Shown: piece by piece, positions 9,170 to 16,752 of the stretch
How positions within the stretch are numbered: the stretch's first letter is position 1
How the letters are laid out: each line of letters starts with the position of its first letter
Assembly (NCBI GenBank): GCA_016929415.1
Contig: JAFGIW010000023.1
Location: forward strand, 1-33,523
Length of the DNA stretch: 33,523 nt
From: Chitinispirillaceae bacterium
Lineage (GTDB): Bacteria; Fibrobacterota; Chitinivibrionia; Chitinivibrionales; Chitinispirillaceae
Direction: 5' to 3'
Translations under genes and position numbers: made by a program
Notes under the pieces: generated by a model
Databases searched by the model: none
The model's input: only the letters and a program-made list of their open reading frames with translations
What the model was told of the DNA's origin: nothing

Positions 9170-10378
9170 CTAAAATCCCTGCAATCCGCAACAGCGCGAA
9201 CAGACCGGCATCAACCCTTTTTTCATTTCCAGACGGAACCTCTTGAATGCTTCGCCGTTCCAGATATCGTAGAAAGAGTGCGTATTGATGTTGCCGGCAG
9301 TATAGTCCTGGTAGTCGCGGCAGGGGGTGATACGTCCGTCGGGAGAGATTTCCGCAATGTAATAGATGCTTTCACAGTTCGGATATCCGCAGTTCCATGA
9401 ATGGTCGCCGTAGTAGCGGCGGATTTCAGCTTCGGTTTTGATATCGGGGAGGAATTGGGGGACGCTGTTTTTTCCTTCGGAGATCCGGCTGATCTGTCTG
9501 ATCTGACGGGCGGTCGCTGCAGGGTCGACGTCGTTGAAGCATGATTTCAGGTAGCCGCGGTGATTGCGCGGTTTTGTTCCGAACCGTTCCTCGAACACTT
9601 TTTCGTGCAGGCGGGCGTCCTCTTCAGTAATGAACCACCCGAAATAGTAGGGGTGAAGCTGTGTTTTGTCAATAACCAGCCGGTGGATGTCGGCAAGATG
9701 CATGTAATTCGTGTTTGAAATCACGGTGATCGGGATGATGAGCGGAAAGCGGAGCCTTTTTCTGCGCTTGATTTCATCGAGCTTGTCGATGGTTGCCATG
9801 GTTTTTTCGAAGTTCTTCGAAACCCTGCCGCCGGCCGGAGAGCGCATGATGTTCTGTGACGCGCTGTCCCATCCGTCAAGGCTTAAAAAGAGGACCTGCA
9901 GCGATCCGGTAGCGATAAGGTCGTCGATGACGCGGTCGAGGTCCTGGGCGTTGGTAACGATCGAGCCTTTCAGTTTATACCGGGCCATTTCCTCGAAAAG
10001 CGGCAGAAGCGGTTTCCACATGGTCGGCTCACCGCCCCAGATGTAATAAAAAGGGAAATCGCGCCGCGTTTCGAAGACCACCCGTTTGACCACGTCGAAA
10101 TCGAGCTGTTCGAGCCGTTCGCCCCGTTCGAGTTTAAGACGCAGATGACCGTTTTCACCCCACTGGCCGCATGAATTGCAGCGCAGGTTGCACACTTCGT
10201 TCACCCGCAGTGAAATCTGGCCGACAGGAATGTCCTTGTCGGGATCATGAGCGCCGAAGTATTTGCGGATTTGCTGCGGCACCATACGCCATGCTTCAAG
10301 GTCGGTCAGTAGATTGGGAAGAATATGGCGGCTGGTGAATTTCCAGGGAAGGAGCGCTTTTCCTTTGAATTTTGCCAT
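9170..10378 (-). CDS. radical SAM protein with SPASM-like C-terminal cluster domain
   Basis: The protein binds a [4Fe-4S] cluster and S-adenosylmethionine through CNLRCNSC (CX3CX2C, C63/C67/C70 from the chosen start). A GGEPTMW motif and a FLSLDGWD strand are typical of the radical SAM barrel. The C-terminal part holds at least six cysteines in NCGYPNC, ITPCRDY and VCSRCCG, with the G.I....F.DIWN phrase of SPASM/twitch domains that hold auxiliary clusters. The substrate is unknown. Relatives modify peptides, proteins or small carbohydrates, and no precursor peptide gene is visible next to it. I choose the ATG at 10378, preceded by AAAGG, because residues before it show no family likeness. It lies 114 bases downstream of the ABC-F gene on the same strand. 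Confidence 0.88.
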   Translation of the reverse strand: MAKFKGKALLPWKFTSRHILPNLLTDLEAWRMVPQQIRKYFGAHDPDKDIPVGQISLRVNEVCNLRCNSCGQWGENGHLRLKLERGERLEQLDFDVVKRVVFETRRDFPFYYIWGGEPTMWKPLLPLFEEMARYKLKGSIVTNAQDLDRVIDDLIATGSLQVLFLSLDGWDSASQNIMRSPAGGRVSKNFEKTMATIDKLDEIKRRKRLRFPLIIPITVISNTNYMHLADIHRLVIDKTQLHPYYFGWFITEEDARLHEKVFEERFGTKPRNHRGYLKSCFNDVDPAATARQIRQISRISEGKNSVPQFLPDIKTEAEIRRYYGDHSWNCGYPNCESIYYIAEISPDGRITPCRDYQDYTAGNINTHSFYDIWNGEAFKRFRLEMKKGLMPVCSRCCGLQGF

Positions 10379-10492
10379 GAGAGTGCCTTTCAACCGTCTT
10401 TGGGTGGAAGTAAAAGAAAAATCCAAATATACTTTTTTTACCTGCTGTTCTGCGGAGAGAGAATGACGCCGGCGGATTCAGGAGCAGTCGAC

Positions 10493-12415
10493 TTACCCCA
10501 ATGCCTCAAGGTCCGACTGTTTCGTCTCCCACTCCTGGAGAAGTTTTTCGAGGGATGCCTGTGCAGCGGCATGCGCGATGGTGGTCCGGTGGAGCAGTTC
10601 GTGATTGCAGGCATTCGCCGGGTCGTGAAGCAACCGTTCGAGGCGGGCGATGTCTGCTTCCACAGTTTCGATGCTGCGTTCGCATTTTTCAATTGCGCGC
10701 TGCAGCTTCTTGCGTTCTTGACGTTCTTTTAGACGCTGCGTTTTTTCTTCGGCGACGCTGTTGTTTTCGGGTGGCCTAACCATAGTTCCGGCGGAGGCGC
10801 TCTCCCCTCCGAAGAGCGTTTCGAGGTAAAACCGGTAATCGGCAAGCGTTCCGGGATAATCCCGCACAAGCCCGGGCCGCATTTCGATGATCCGGTTGGC
10901 GATGCGGGAGATGAAATATTCGTCGTGCGAGACGAACACGATCGTCCCTGCGAAACCGGCCATTGCGCTGGAGAGCATTTCGATCGAGTCGATATCGAGG
11001 TGATTGGTCGGTTCGTCGAGCAGAAGGACATTGCCGGGACTTGCGAGGATGGTCGCCAGCACGAGGCGCGCTTTTTCTCCTCCGGAAAGCACTCCGGCGG
11101 TCTTGTCGACCGCGTCCCCGATGAAGAGGAAGGCGCCCAGGATGTTGCGAATGAATGTTTTTTCCGTGTTGACGGAGTCCTGCATGACGGTTTCGTAGCA
11201 TGTCTTCGCCGGATTGAGCTGTTCGAGCTGATGCTGCCCGAAATAACGGATGATGATATTGCTGCCGGTTTCGAGCCTTCCCGACAGCGGGGCGATGTTC
11301 CCCGCCAGCAGTTTCAGAAGCGTCGTTTTTCCCGCACCGTTTGGGCCTATAATGGCAATTTTATCTCCGCGGTTAATCGACAGCGAGAGGTTATTGATCA
11401 CCGCCGGACCGTCGTCGTACCCGGCATGGACCTGTTTCAGTTGGAGGGGAACCGTACCGGTCGGTTTGGGAACGGGAAAGGAGAAGCGGATGGTTGCCTG
11501 CCGCTGTGCTGGGAGGTCGGGCATCTGGGCGTGAAGCCTTTCAATGAGTTTCATTCGCGACTGCGCCTGGGTCGCTTTCGTCGCCTTTGCCTTGAACCGC
11601 TCGACGAACCGTTCGTTCTGCGCGATTTGCGCAGCGATGTTTTTTGCCCGGTTCAGGTCGTTCGCCAGCGTATCTTCACGAACGCGCATGTAGTGGTCGT
11701 AATTACCGGCGCCGACGATCACCTTTCCGCTGCCTATACCTGCAGTAAAGGTGGTGATGCGGTTGAGGAAATCACGGTCGTGACTGACAACGAGCATGCC
11801 GCTCCTGCTGCGTGAAAGGTACTTCTCAAGCCAGACCAGTGAATCCATGTCGAGATGGTTGGTAGGCTCATCGAGCAGCAGAAAATCGGGAGCGATAAGA
11901 AGCAGTTTTCCCAGGACCGCCCGCATCCGGAAGCCGCCTGAAAGGTGACGGACCGGTTGAGACCATAGCTTCGAGGTGATCCCGAGACCGTTTAAAATCG
12001 CTTCAGCCCGGGCCTGCAACGAATAGCCGTCATGGACCTCCATTGCCGTATGGAGGGCGTCGATCTTTGCCAATGTCATCCGTTCATCAGATGTCGGGGC
12101 GGATTCACCGATCGACTGCATCCGCTCCTCAAATAAGAGCAGCTGTTGAAACGGCATAAGGACTATTTCAAGAGCTGATTTGTCGTTAAACACCTCGACC
12201 TCCTGCGGCAGGTAGCCGATGGTGAGTGCCGTCGGTTTGTTGATGGTGCCGCGGTCGGGCTCCTCTTCGCCGCTCAACATGCGCAACAGCGTGGTCTTTC
12301 CCGAACCGTTTGCACCGATCAGCCCGGTCCTTTCCTGTTCATTGACGGCAAAGGAAGCCTTTTCGAGAATGATGGTGCCGCCGTACTGTTTGGAGACATT
12401 TTCAAAGGAGATCAT
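10493..12415 (-). CDS. ABC-F family ATPase (ribosome-associated type)
   Basis: A 640-residue soluble protein with two ABC domains and no membrane segments. The first has P-loop GANGSGKTT (about 34-42) and signature LSGGFRMR; the second has GPNGAGKTT and signature LSGGEKAR. Both have LLLDEPTNHLD Walker B boxes and a histidine switch (VVSHDRDF, VSHDEYF). An arginine/lysine-rich linker joins them, and an 80-residue charged coiled coil ends the protein, as in Uup/YdiF-type members. Family members act on the ribosomal E site or in translation quality control. The start at 12415 is supported by the domain boundary and by an ATGA overlap with the end of the cutA frame. The longer frame reaching 12730 reads through cutA in the wrong frame. 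No strong ribosome-binding site is visible, which fits translational coupling. Confidence 0.92.
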   Translation of the reverse strand: MISFENVSKQYGGTIILEKASFAVNEQERTGLIGANGSGKTTLLRMLSGEEEPDRGTINKPTALTIGYLPQEVEVFNDKSALEIVLMPFQQLLLFEERMQSIGESAPTSDERMTLAKIDALHTAMEVHDGYSLQARAEAILNGLGITSKLWSQPVRHLSGGFRMRAVLGKLLLIAPDFLLLDEPTNHLDMDSLVWLEKYLSRSRSGMLVVSHDRDFLNRITTFTAGIGSGKVIVGAGNYDHYMRVREDTLANDLNRAKNIAAQIAQNERFVERFKAKATKATQAQSRMKLIERLHAQMPDLPAQRQATIRFSFPVPKPTGTVPLQLKQVHAGYDDGPAVINNLSLSINRGDKIAIIGPNGAGKTTLLKLLAGNIAPLSGRLETGSNIIIRYFGQHQLEQLNPAKTCYETVMQDSVNTEKTFIRNILGAFLFIGDAVDKTAGVLSGGEKARLVLATILASPGNVLLLDEPTNHLDIDSIEMLSSAMAGFAGTIVFVSHDEYFISRIANRIIEMRPGLVRDYPGTLADYRFYLETLFGGESASAGTMVRPPENNSVAEEKTQRLKERQERKKLQRAIEKCERSIETVEADIARLERLLHDPANACNHELLHRTTIAHAAAQASLEKLLQEWETKQSDLEALG

Positions 12416-12800
12416 AGGGGTGAAAAAATAATCGATGCAAGGCCGGCGTGACTCAACTTCCAGAGCAGGTTGCGATCTGCCCGCTGCGGTGCGGAGGTGT
12501 CCCCGCTTCCCCCGACGATAGGCAGGGCGCGATGCCGGGGCAGGAGTACGTGTGCAGATCCTAGACACGTTTGATAAGGGGGGCGAGGAGCGGCCGCCGG
12601 GTTTTGACGACCAGCACGGTCTCCGAATCTTCGCAGATCGCTCCCTCCCAGCGGCCGGTCGACTGCATATTGTCAAGAATGTTGACGCAGGCGGCAAGAC
12701 GTACCTCGACACGCGCACGGCCGATGGCATGCGCCTGTGAAGCGTCCTTGGCGGTGATGTAAATAAACAGAGCGCCCCCGGTCGTCGGGAGTGTGAAGGA
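12412..12800 (-). pseudogene. cutA: decayed cutA (CutA1 family)
   Basis: Minus-strand translation gives a CutA1-like protein: ALFIYITAKDASQAHAIGR, then VRLAACVNIL, GRWEGAICEDSETVLVVKT and PLIKRV. At 12561-12563 a TAG stop replaces the residue after KRV. Reading through it, DLHTYSCPGIA follows in the same frame. About one base is missing near 12529, and ALPIVGGSGD continues in another frame, the expected CutA C-terminal motif. That frame ends in a TGA overlapping the ABC-F ATG. No ATG, GTG or TTG lies between the in-frame stop at 12801-12803 and the first conserved strand, so the start also seems lost. CutA is a trimeric cytosolic protein linked to metal tolerance, of unclear biochemical role. 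The combined stop, indel and missing start make sequencing error unlikely, though not excluded. Confidence 0.82.
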
Positions 12801-12863
12801 TCAGTTGCCGAAGAATACTAAAGGAAGACGGATTGCGACACTACGGCAGGTCTGCGGTATGCA

Positions 12864-13235
12864 TCAGGCCCGCAGGAGATTCTCCTGTTCCCGGATGATT
12901 TTTGCGAGCGCCTTCATCGGTACCGGCTTTTCGAAGAAAACGGCGTCAAGCTGGTTGAGACGCTCTTCGGCAATTTCTGATACATAGCCGGAAATGAGCA
13001 CTTTTTTAATATCCGGAGCGCTGTCCTCCATGAGCTGAATACCGTCGTATTTAGGCATTTTGTAATCGGTTATGAGGACATCAACGCTGTTTTTCAGAAG
13101 ATAATTCCTTGCTTCACCGGCATCGTTGAAGGTATGCACATTGCTGCTTTTGGAAGCGCATTCTATAAAGGTTTTCAGAAGTTCGGTGATCTGAACCTCA
13201 TCGTCAACAACGACGATTTCCAATCTTTTTCCCAT
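12864..13235 (-). CDS. stand-alone response-regulator receiver domain
   Basis: A 123-residue CheY-like protein without an output domain. From the chosen ATG at 13235 it shows the acidic pair D11-D12 (VVVDDE), the phospho-acceptor D57 (LITDYKMP), the switch residue S82 (ISGY) and the conserved K103 (FEKPV), so it should be phosphorylated by a histidine kinase. No kinase gene is in the window. The start at 13235 is preceded by AGAGG at good spacing. The ATG at 13256 would leave almost no leader after the promoter at 13268-13296. It lies downstream of an HDOD gene that has its own terminator, so it is probably expressed separately. Confidence 0.93.
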   Translation of the reverse strand: MGKRLEIVVVDDEVQITELLKTFIECASKSSNVHTFNDAGEARNYLLKNSVDVLITDYKMPKYDGIQLMEDSAPDIKKVLISGYVSEIAEERLNQLDAVFFEKPVPMKALAKIIREQENLLRA

Positions 13236-13267
13236 TATATAAACCTCTGTTTTCATGATGATCAGAA

Positions 13268-13296
13268 ATTATAGCATATTCAAACAGACAGGTCAA
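13268..13296 (-). promoter_or_regulatory. sigma70-type promoter of the receiver-domain gene
   Basis: On the minus strand TTGACC (13296-13291) and TATAAT (13273-13268) are separated by exactly 17 bases. Transcription would begin near 13261, giving a leader of about 25 bases to the ATG at 13235. This is the best consensus promoter in the window. Confidence 0.8.
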
Positions 13297-13657
13297 TACG
13301 TTTATTTCAAAGAGTGTGGTACAAAATCCAGCATAGAACTTCTGATCTCCCGTAAAGAAAAATTGCCTCCTTTTAAAGCTTCTTCTTATGAGAAATCTAA
13401 CGATATATCACTATCTTACGTCTTGGTATCCACCCGCCCTCATGTCCCGTGAACTGAACCGTTGCATAACTGTATGATATCAGTTTATGGCGCAGTGACC
13501 ACTTTGTCGTTGTTAAAATCGACGTCGTGAACTCAGAAGCTCTGACGTATTTAGTGACATACTGTTATTACTACGTTTTTCCGCAGGGGAAATTTCAATT
13601 GATTGACGTGGTGATGACGATTATCGGACACGGTATGATGAGAACCGGAGAATGGGT
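13297..13657. other. non-coding stretch between receiver and HDOD genes
   Basis: AT-richer than its surroundings, with only short chance frames (for instance from 13527). I see no gene, RNA fold or repeat that I can support. It carries the start-side promoter of the receiver gene at one end and the HDOD terminator at the other. Confidence 0.6.
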
Positions 13658-13691
13658 TAAAAAAGGGAAGGTTTCTCCACATAGGGGAAAC
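13658..13691 (-). terminator. intrinsic terminator after the HDOD gene
   Basis: Read on the minus strand, GTTTCCCC-TATGT-GGAGAAAC forms a stem of about seven pairs with one mismatch. It is followed after a few bases by CTTCCC and six T. It begins 20 bases past the HDOD stop codon. Confidence 0.65.
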
Positions 13692-13710
13692 GTCACGCGT
13701 TTCGGCAAGG

Positions 13711-14646
13711 TCAGTTTTTGGTTAAATGTCCTGTCGATGGCTGCTGTTTTGCCGTTTGGCTCCCGACATGTTTCTCCCGGGCGACCTCATAAAAAATCGA
13801 TGTTTTTTCAAGCTCTGCAGGGAGAAGCTCTTTGATGGCATCGATGTCCCGTGGCAGGAGTTTCAGAAGTTTGATACAGCTCTCCTGCAGTTGCGGCGGT
13901 TGATAATCGTCGTCGATAACCATTCCGGTTTCGTAGCAGAGCCAGTCGGCCAGGTGTATAAGAGTGACGATGTCCTGACACTGGACTGATCCTGCCGGGT
14001 CGTGATGGTGGATGAGCGAAAGCCTGATTTCAGCGGGAAGACTCCAACTTTCGGTGAGCCATGCGGCGATGTCGGTGTGTGCGTAACCGAGCTGGCTGTT
14101 CTCGGCTTGGAAGATCGGGAACCTGTTCTGCGATGCGAAATCAAGCGCCTGGTGAAAATCGTCGTGAAGGTACTGTTCCATGACAACCTTCCCGATGTCG
14201 TGAAGGAGCCCTGCGCAGAACGCCTCTTCCGGATCAAAGAGGACCACTTTCCGTATACGGGTCGCGAGGAACTTGGCGATCAGGCCGCAAGAAAGTGAAT
14301 GGACCCAGAATGCCTTTCGGTCGAAAAGTGCCGCGGAACGTTTGTCCTCGGGGAACATATCGAACACCGTAAGGCTGAGGACCATGGTGTTGATTACCTT
14401 AAGCCCGAGAATGACCACTGCGTTATTGATACTCGTGATACTGCGCGGTATGCCGTAAAATGCGCTGTTGGCCAGGCGCAGCACCTTCGCGGAGAGCGAG
14501 AGGTCCTGTCCAACCATAAAAGCAACGTCGCTTGCGGAGGTCAGAGGGTTATTGATAATACTTATCAGACGGGTTGCGACTTGCGGCAGTGTCGGCAGAT
14601 TGGCGAAGCGTTCAATTTTATCTTTCAATTGTTCGGTAATAGGCAT
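13711..14646 (-). CDS. HDOD-domain signalling protein
   Basis: This 311-residue cytosolic protein has an HDOD domain over residues about 12-225. It begins with the typical LPTLPQVATRL, followed by DLSLSAKVLRLANSAFYG, the NAVVILGL segment, and a retained HD pair in GLLHDIGK plus later HHHD. HDOD proteins take part in signal transduction and regulation, often beside response regulators, and their biochemical activity is generally unproven. The tail of about 60 residues is charged and probably disordered. GGGG lies five bases before the ATG. Its neighbour downstream is a lone receiver domain, which suggests a shared signalling path (inference). Confidence 0.92.
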   Translation of the reverse strand: MPITEQLKDKIERFANLPTLPQVATRLISIINNPLTSASDVAFMVGQDLSLSAKVLRLANSAFYGIPRSITSINNAVVILGLKVINTMVLSLTVFDMFPEDKRSAALFDRKAFWVHSLSCGLIAKFLATRIRKVVLFDPEEAFCAGLLHDIGKVVMEQYLHDDFHQALDFASQNRFPIFQAENSQLGYAHTDIAAWLTESWSLPAEIRLSLIHHHDPAGSVQCQDIVTLIHLADWLCYETGMVIDDDYQPPQLQESCIKLLKLLPRDIDAIKELLPAELEKTSIFYEVAREKHVGSQTAKQQPSTGHLTKN

Positions 14647-14687
14647 GGATTCCCCGTTTAAGCAAAAAAACGGTTGATACTATGCTG

Positions 14688-14735
14688 ATTATATCTGTCT
14701 TCACCGTGAAATTAAAGTTAAAATTAAAGTCACGG
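14688..14735 (-). promoter_or_regulatory. likely HDOD promoter with an operator-like inverted repeat
   Basis: A TATAAT box for the minus strand is at 14693-14688, 41 bases before the HDOD start; the -35 region (around 14711-14716) is a poor match. That region lies inside an unusual array: a 12-base direct repeat (AAATTAAAGT at 14709-14718 and 14721-14730) enclosed by the inverted arms CCGTGA (14704-14709) and TCACGG (14730-14735). Such a layout over a -35 box would suit a repressor or activator site, but no protein can be named. Confidence 0.45.
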
Positions 14736-14770
14736 AATGGATGCATATCCCCTGAAATTTAGAATTGATA

Positions 14771-14798
14771 TTTCCATATTGTTGCATCATATTATAAT
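14771..14798 (+). promoter_or_regulatory. probable promoter of the TSP3-OmpA gene pair
   Basis: A perfect TATAAT (14793-14798) has TTTCCA 16 bases upstream (14771-14776). It lies 74 bases before the start of the first OmpA-like gene, in an AT-rich divergent region. Confidence 0.5.
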
Positions 14799-14871
14799 AG
14801 ATGTTATTTTGAAGTAAGGGTTTGTTTTTGAAACTGCACGATTCTTCTTTCTCCGGCGTCGGGAATGGTTG

Positions 14872-16725
14872 ATGAGACGTAATGGATCTTTTTTTCCCCT
14901 TATTATTATCAGCGTTCTTATCGGATCAACGTCCGCGTCGGTAGCAGAGCATCCAAATATACACCCTTCGGGTCAGGTGGGGCTTATCGAAAGTTATTCG
15001 GCAAATACCTTGGGTTTCACAAAGCTCCTTTTTTCCGTATCGGGCAGCTTTGCCTATGATGTGCATCTGGTCCCGCAGCTTGAAAAACAGGAGGGAATGT
15101 TCGGTGACGATACGCTTCAGCCCTTCGCAGTACTTTACGGCATTTATCCGGTCCTTGCATTCGGCCTGACTGATTTTCTGGACCTTTCCGTTATTCAACC
15201 GTTTTTTTTCGATGTCATCGAAGGCTCGCTTCCGAGCGGCGGGCCGGGGGATCTAAGCTTCGCCCTGAAATGCCGTGTCCCCGGCAGTAAAATCCGGCTG
15301 ATCGAGGGCGCACTGCTTTCGCAGTTTACCATTGCAAACGGAAACCCTAGCAAGGGTTATCTGGTACGGCGCGGTTATTATTTACAGAAACAGCCCCACG
15401 ACGTTTCAACTGCGGAAATCCATCCCGCCGCCTTTTTAACGGCCGGAAAGCCGACTTGGGCGTTCACGGCGCTTGGAACGGTTGGGAAGCGCCGTTTATT
15501 CCTTCACGCCAATCTCGGTGCCTGTTTTACTTTCAACAAGGATCTTGATAATGCGCTCACCGGCGGTCTGGGGATAGAATTTTATCCGGTGAACGCAATC
15601 GGCCTGTTCACCGAATTTTATGCCGAACCCCGCTGGCACAATCTTGCCGACGGTTTTACCCTCAACGAAGATCCCATTCATCTATCCCCCGGGGTGACGT
15701 TTCATGCCCCGGGCGGGGCGATGCTGTCGATTGGTGGATCGTTTTCGCTCGCTTCGAAAAAGGCTTATTTCTATCGCGTCGATCGCGACGGACGGCCGAT
15801 GACCATTACCGCGCGGACGGAACCGAGATGGCGCGTGTTTATGCAGCTCGGGTGGAACGGCTTCCTTGTCGTACATGACATGGATAACGACCTGCTGCGC
15901 GACGGGGACGACGTCTGCCCCGACCAGAAAGAGGATATCGACGGTTTCGAAGACAATGACGGATGTCCCGATTTCGATAACGATAAGGACGCCATCCCCG
16001 ATTCGATCGACAAATGTCCGAACGAACCTGAAGATAAGGACGGTTTCAATGACGGCGACGGGTGCCCTGATACGGACAATGACGGCGACCTGATCCCTGA
16101 TTCACTCGATGCCTGCCGTGACGCTGCGGAGGATAAAGACGGTTTCAATGATGATGACGGCTGTCCCGATGACGACAATGACGGCGACGGGATACCCGAT
16201 ACCCTTGATAAATGCGTCGGCGTCGCGGAAGACCGGGACGGCTTCGAAGACAATGACGGTTGTCCCGATCTCGATAATGATATGGATGCCGTCCCCGACA
16301 GCAGCGATAAATGCCCCGACAGCGCGGGCGTCCCCGAAGAACAGGGATGTCCGAAACAGCAGGCAAAGGCGAAGGAAATTCGGCCCGGACGGTTGATACT
16401 TTCCGGCGTCCAGTTTGCGGGCGGAAGCGCCGATATGACTACCGGCTCCACCGAGAATCTTGACAGAGTCTATCAGTCGCTTGCCGACTGGACCGAGGTG
16501 CAGCTGGAGATTCAGGCGCATACCGACAATTCCGCCTCTGCCGCGGCAAGTCTCGCGTTATCGCAAAAACGGGCCGAAATCGTTCGTGATTATCTTATAC
16601 GGAAAGGTATCGCGCCGTCGCGTCTTACGGCGGTTGGGAAAGGAGACGCCGAACCGATCGCGGACAATGCATCGATTCAGGGGAGGCGGTTGAACAGTCG
16701 TATTGAAATGTATCGTAAAGATTAA
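14872..16725 (+). CDS. OmpA-family outer-membrane protein with TSP3 calcium repeats (paralogue 1)
   Basis: A 617-residue envelope protein with three parts. A signal peptide (cleavage near SASVA-EHP) precedes a beta-rich region of about 300 residues, probably a membrane barrel. A hinge of five aspartate-rich thrombospondin type-3 repeats covers about residues 338-490. The C-terminal OmpA-like domain has QAHTDNSAS and LALSQKRAEIVRDYLI, which binds peptidoglycan in this family. The repeats have 33-residue spacing with a DxDxDGIPDxxDKCP consensus; two units have lost the CP proline (ACRD, KCVG). The start is the ATG at 14872, not the TTG just before it. It is followed after 27 bases by a paralogue of the same plan. 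Likely role: tying the outer membrane to the cell wall (family inference). Confidence 0.9.
   Translation: MRRNGSFFPLIIISVLIGSTSASVAEHPNIHPSGQVGLIESYSANTLGFTKLLFSVSGSFAYDVHLVPQLEKQEGMFGDDTLQPFAVLYGIYPVLAFGLTDFLDLSVIQPFFFDVIEGSLPSGGPGDLSFALKCRVPGSKIRLIEGALLSQFTIANGNPSKGYLVRRGYYLQKQPHDVSTAEIHPAAFLTAGKPTWAFTALGTVGKRRLFLHANLGACFTFNKDLDNALTGGLGIEFYPVNAIGLFTEFYAEPRWHNLADGFTLNEDPIHLSPGVTFHAPGGAMLSIGGSFSLASKKAYFYRVDRDGRPMTITARTEPRWRVFMQLGWNGFLVVHDMDNDLLRDGDDVCPDQKEDIDGFEDNDGCPDFDNDKDAIPDSIDKCPNEPEDKDGFNDGDGCPDTDNDGDLIPDSLDACRDAAEDKDGFNDDDGCPDDDNDGDGIPDTLDKCVGVAEDRDGFEDNDGCPDLDNDMDAVPDSSDKCPDSAGVPEEQGCPKQQAKAKEIRPGRLILSGVQFAGGSADMTTGSTENLDRVYQSLADWTEVQLEIQAHTDNSASAAASLALSQKRAEIVRDYLIRKGIAPSRLTAVGKGDAEPIADNASIQGRRLNSRIEMYRKD
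15880..16350 (+). repeat. TSP3 coding repeats, 99-base period
   Basis: About five diverged 99-base units encode the calcium-binding hinge of the first OmpA paralogue. GATAACGA, GGTTTC and TGTCCCGAT recur with constant spacing. This coding repeat is not a CRISPR array, as there are no unique spacers. Confidence 0.85.
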
Positions 16726-16752
16726 TTAAACTTTTTTCGAGCGGAGAAACGT

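Noticed and set aside
10925-11815. 296-codon plus-strand frame
   Set aside because: It is antisense to the ABC-F gene and reflects codon bias in that gene.
12416-12730. N-terminal extension of the ABC-F protein by 105 codons
   Set aside because: The extension is basic, Pro/Ser-rich and reads the decayed cutA in a wrong frame; the ATPase domain begins at the internal ATG.
13527-13835. 102-codon plus-strand frame
   Set aside because: Half of it is antisense to the HDOD gene and the rest crosses the terminator hairpin.
15771-16451. 226-codon minus-strand frame rich in Ser and Pro
   Set aside because: It is the antisense reading of the TSP3 repeats.
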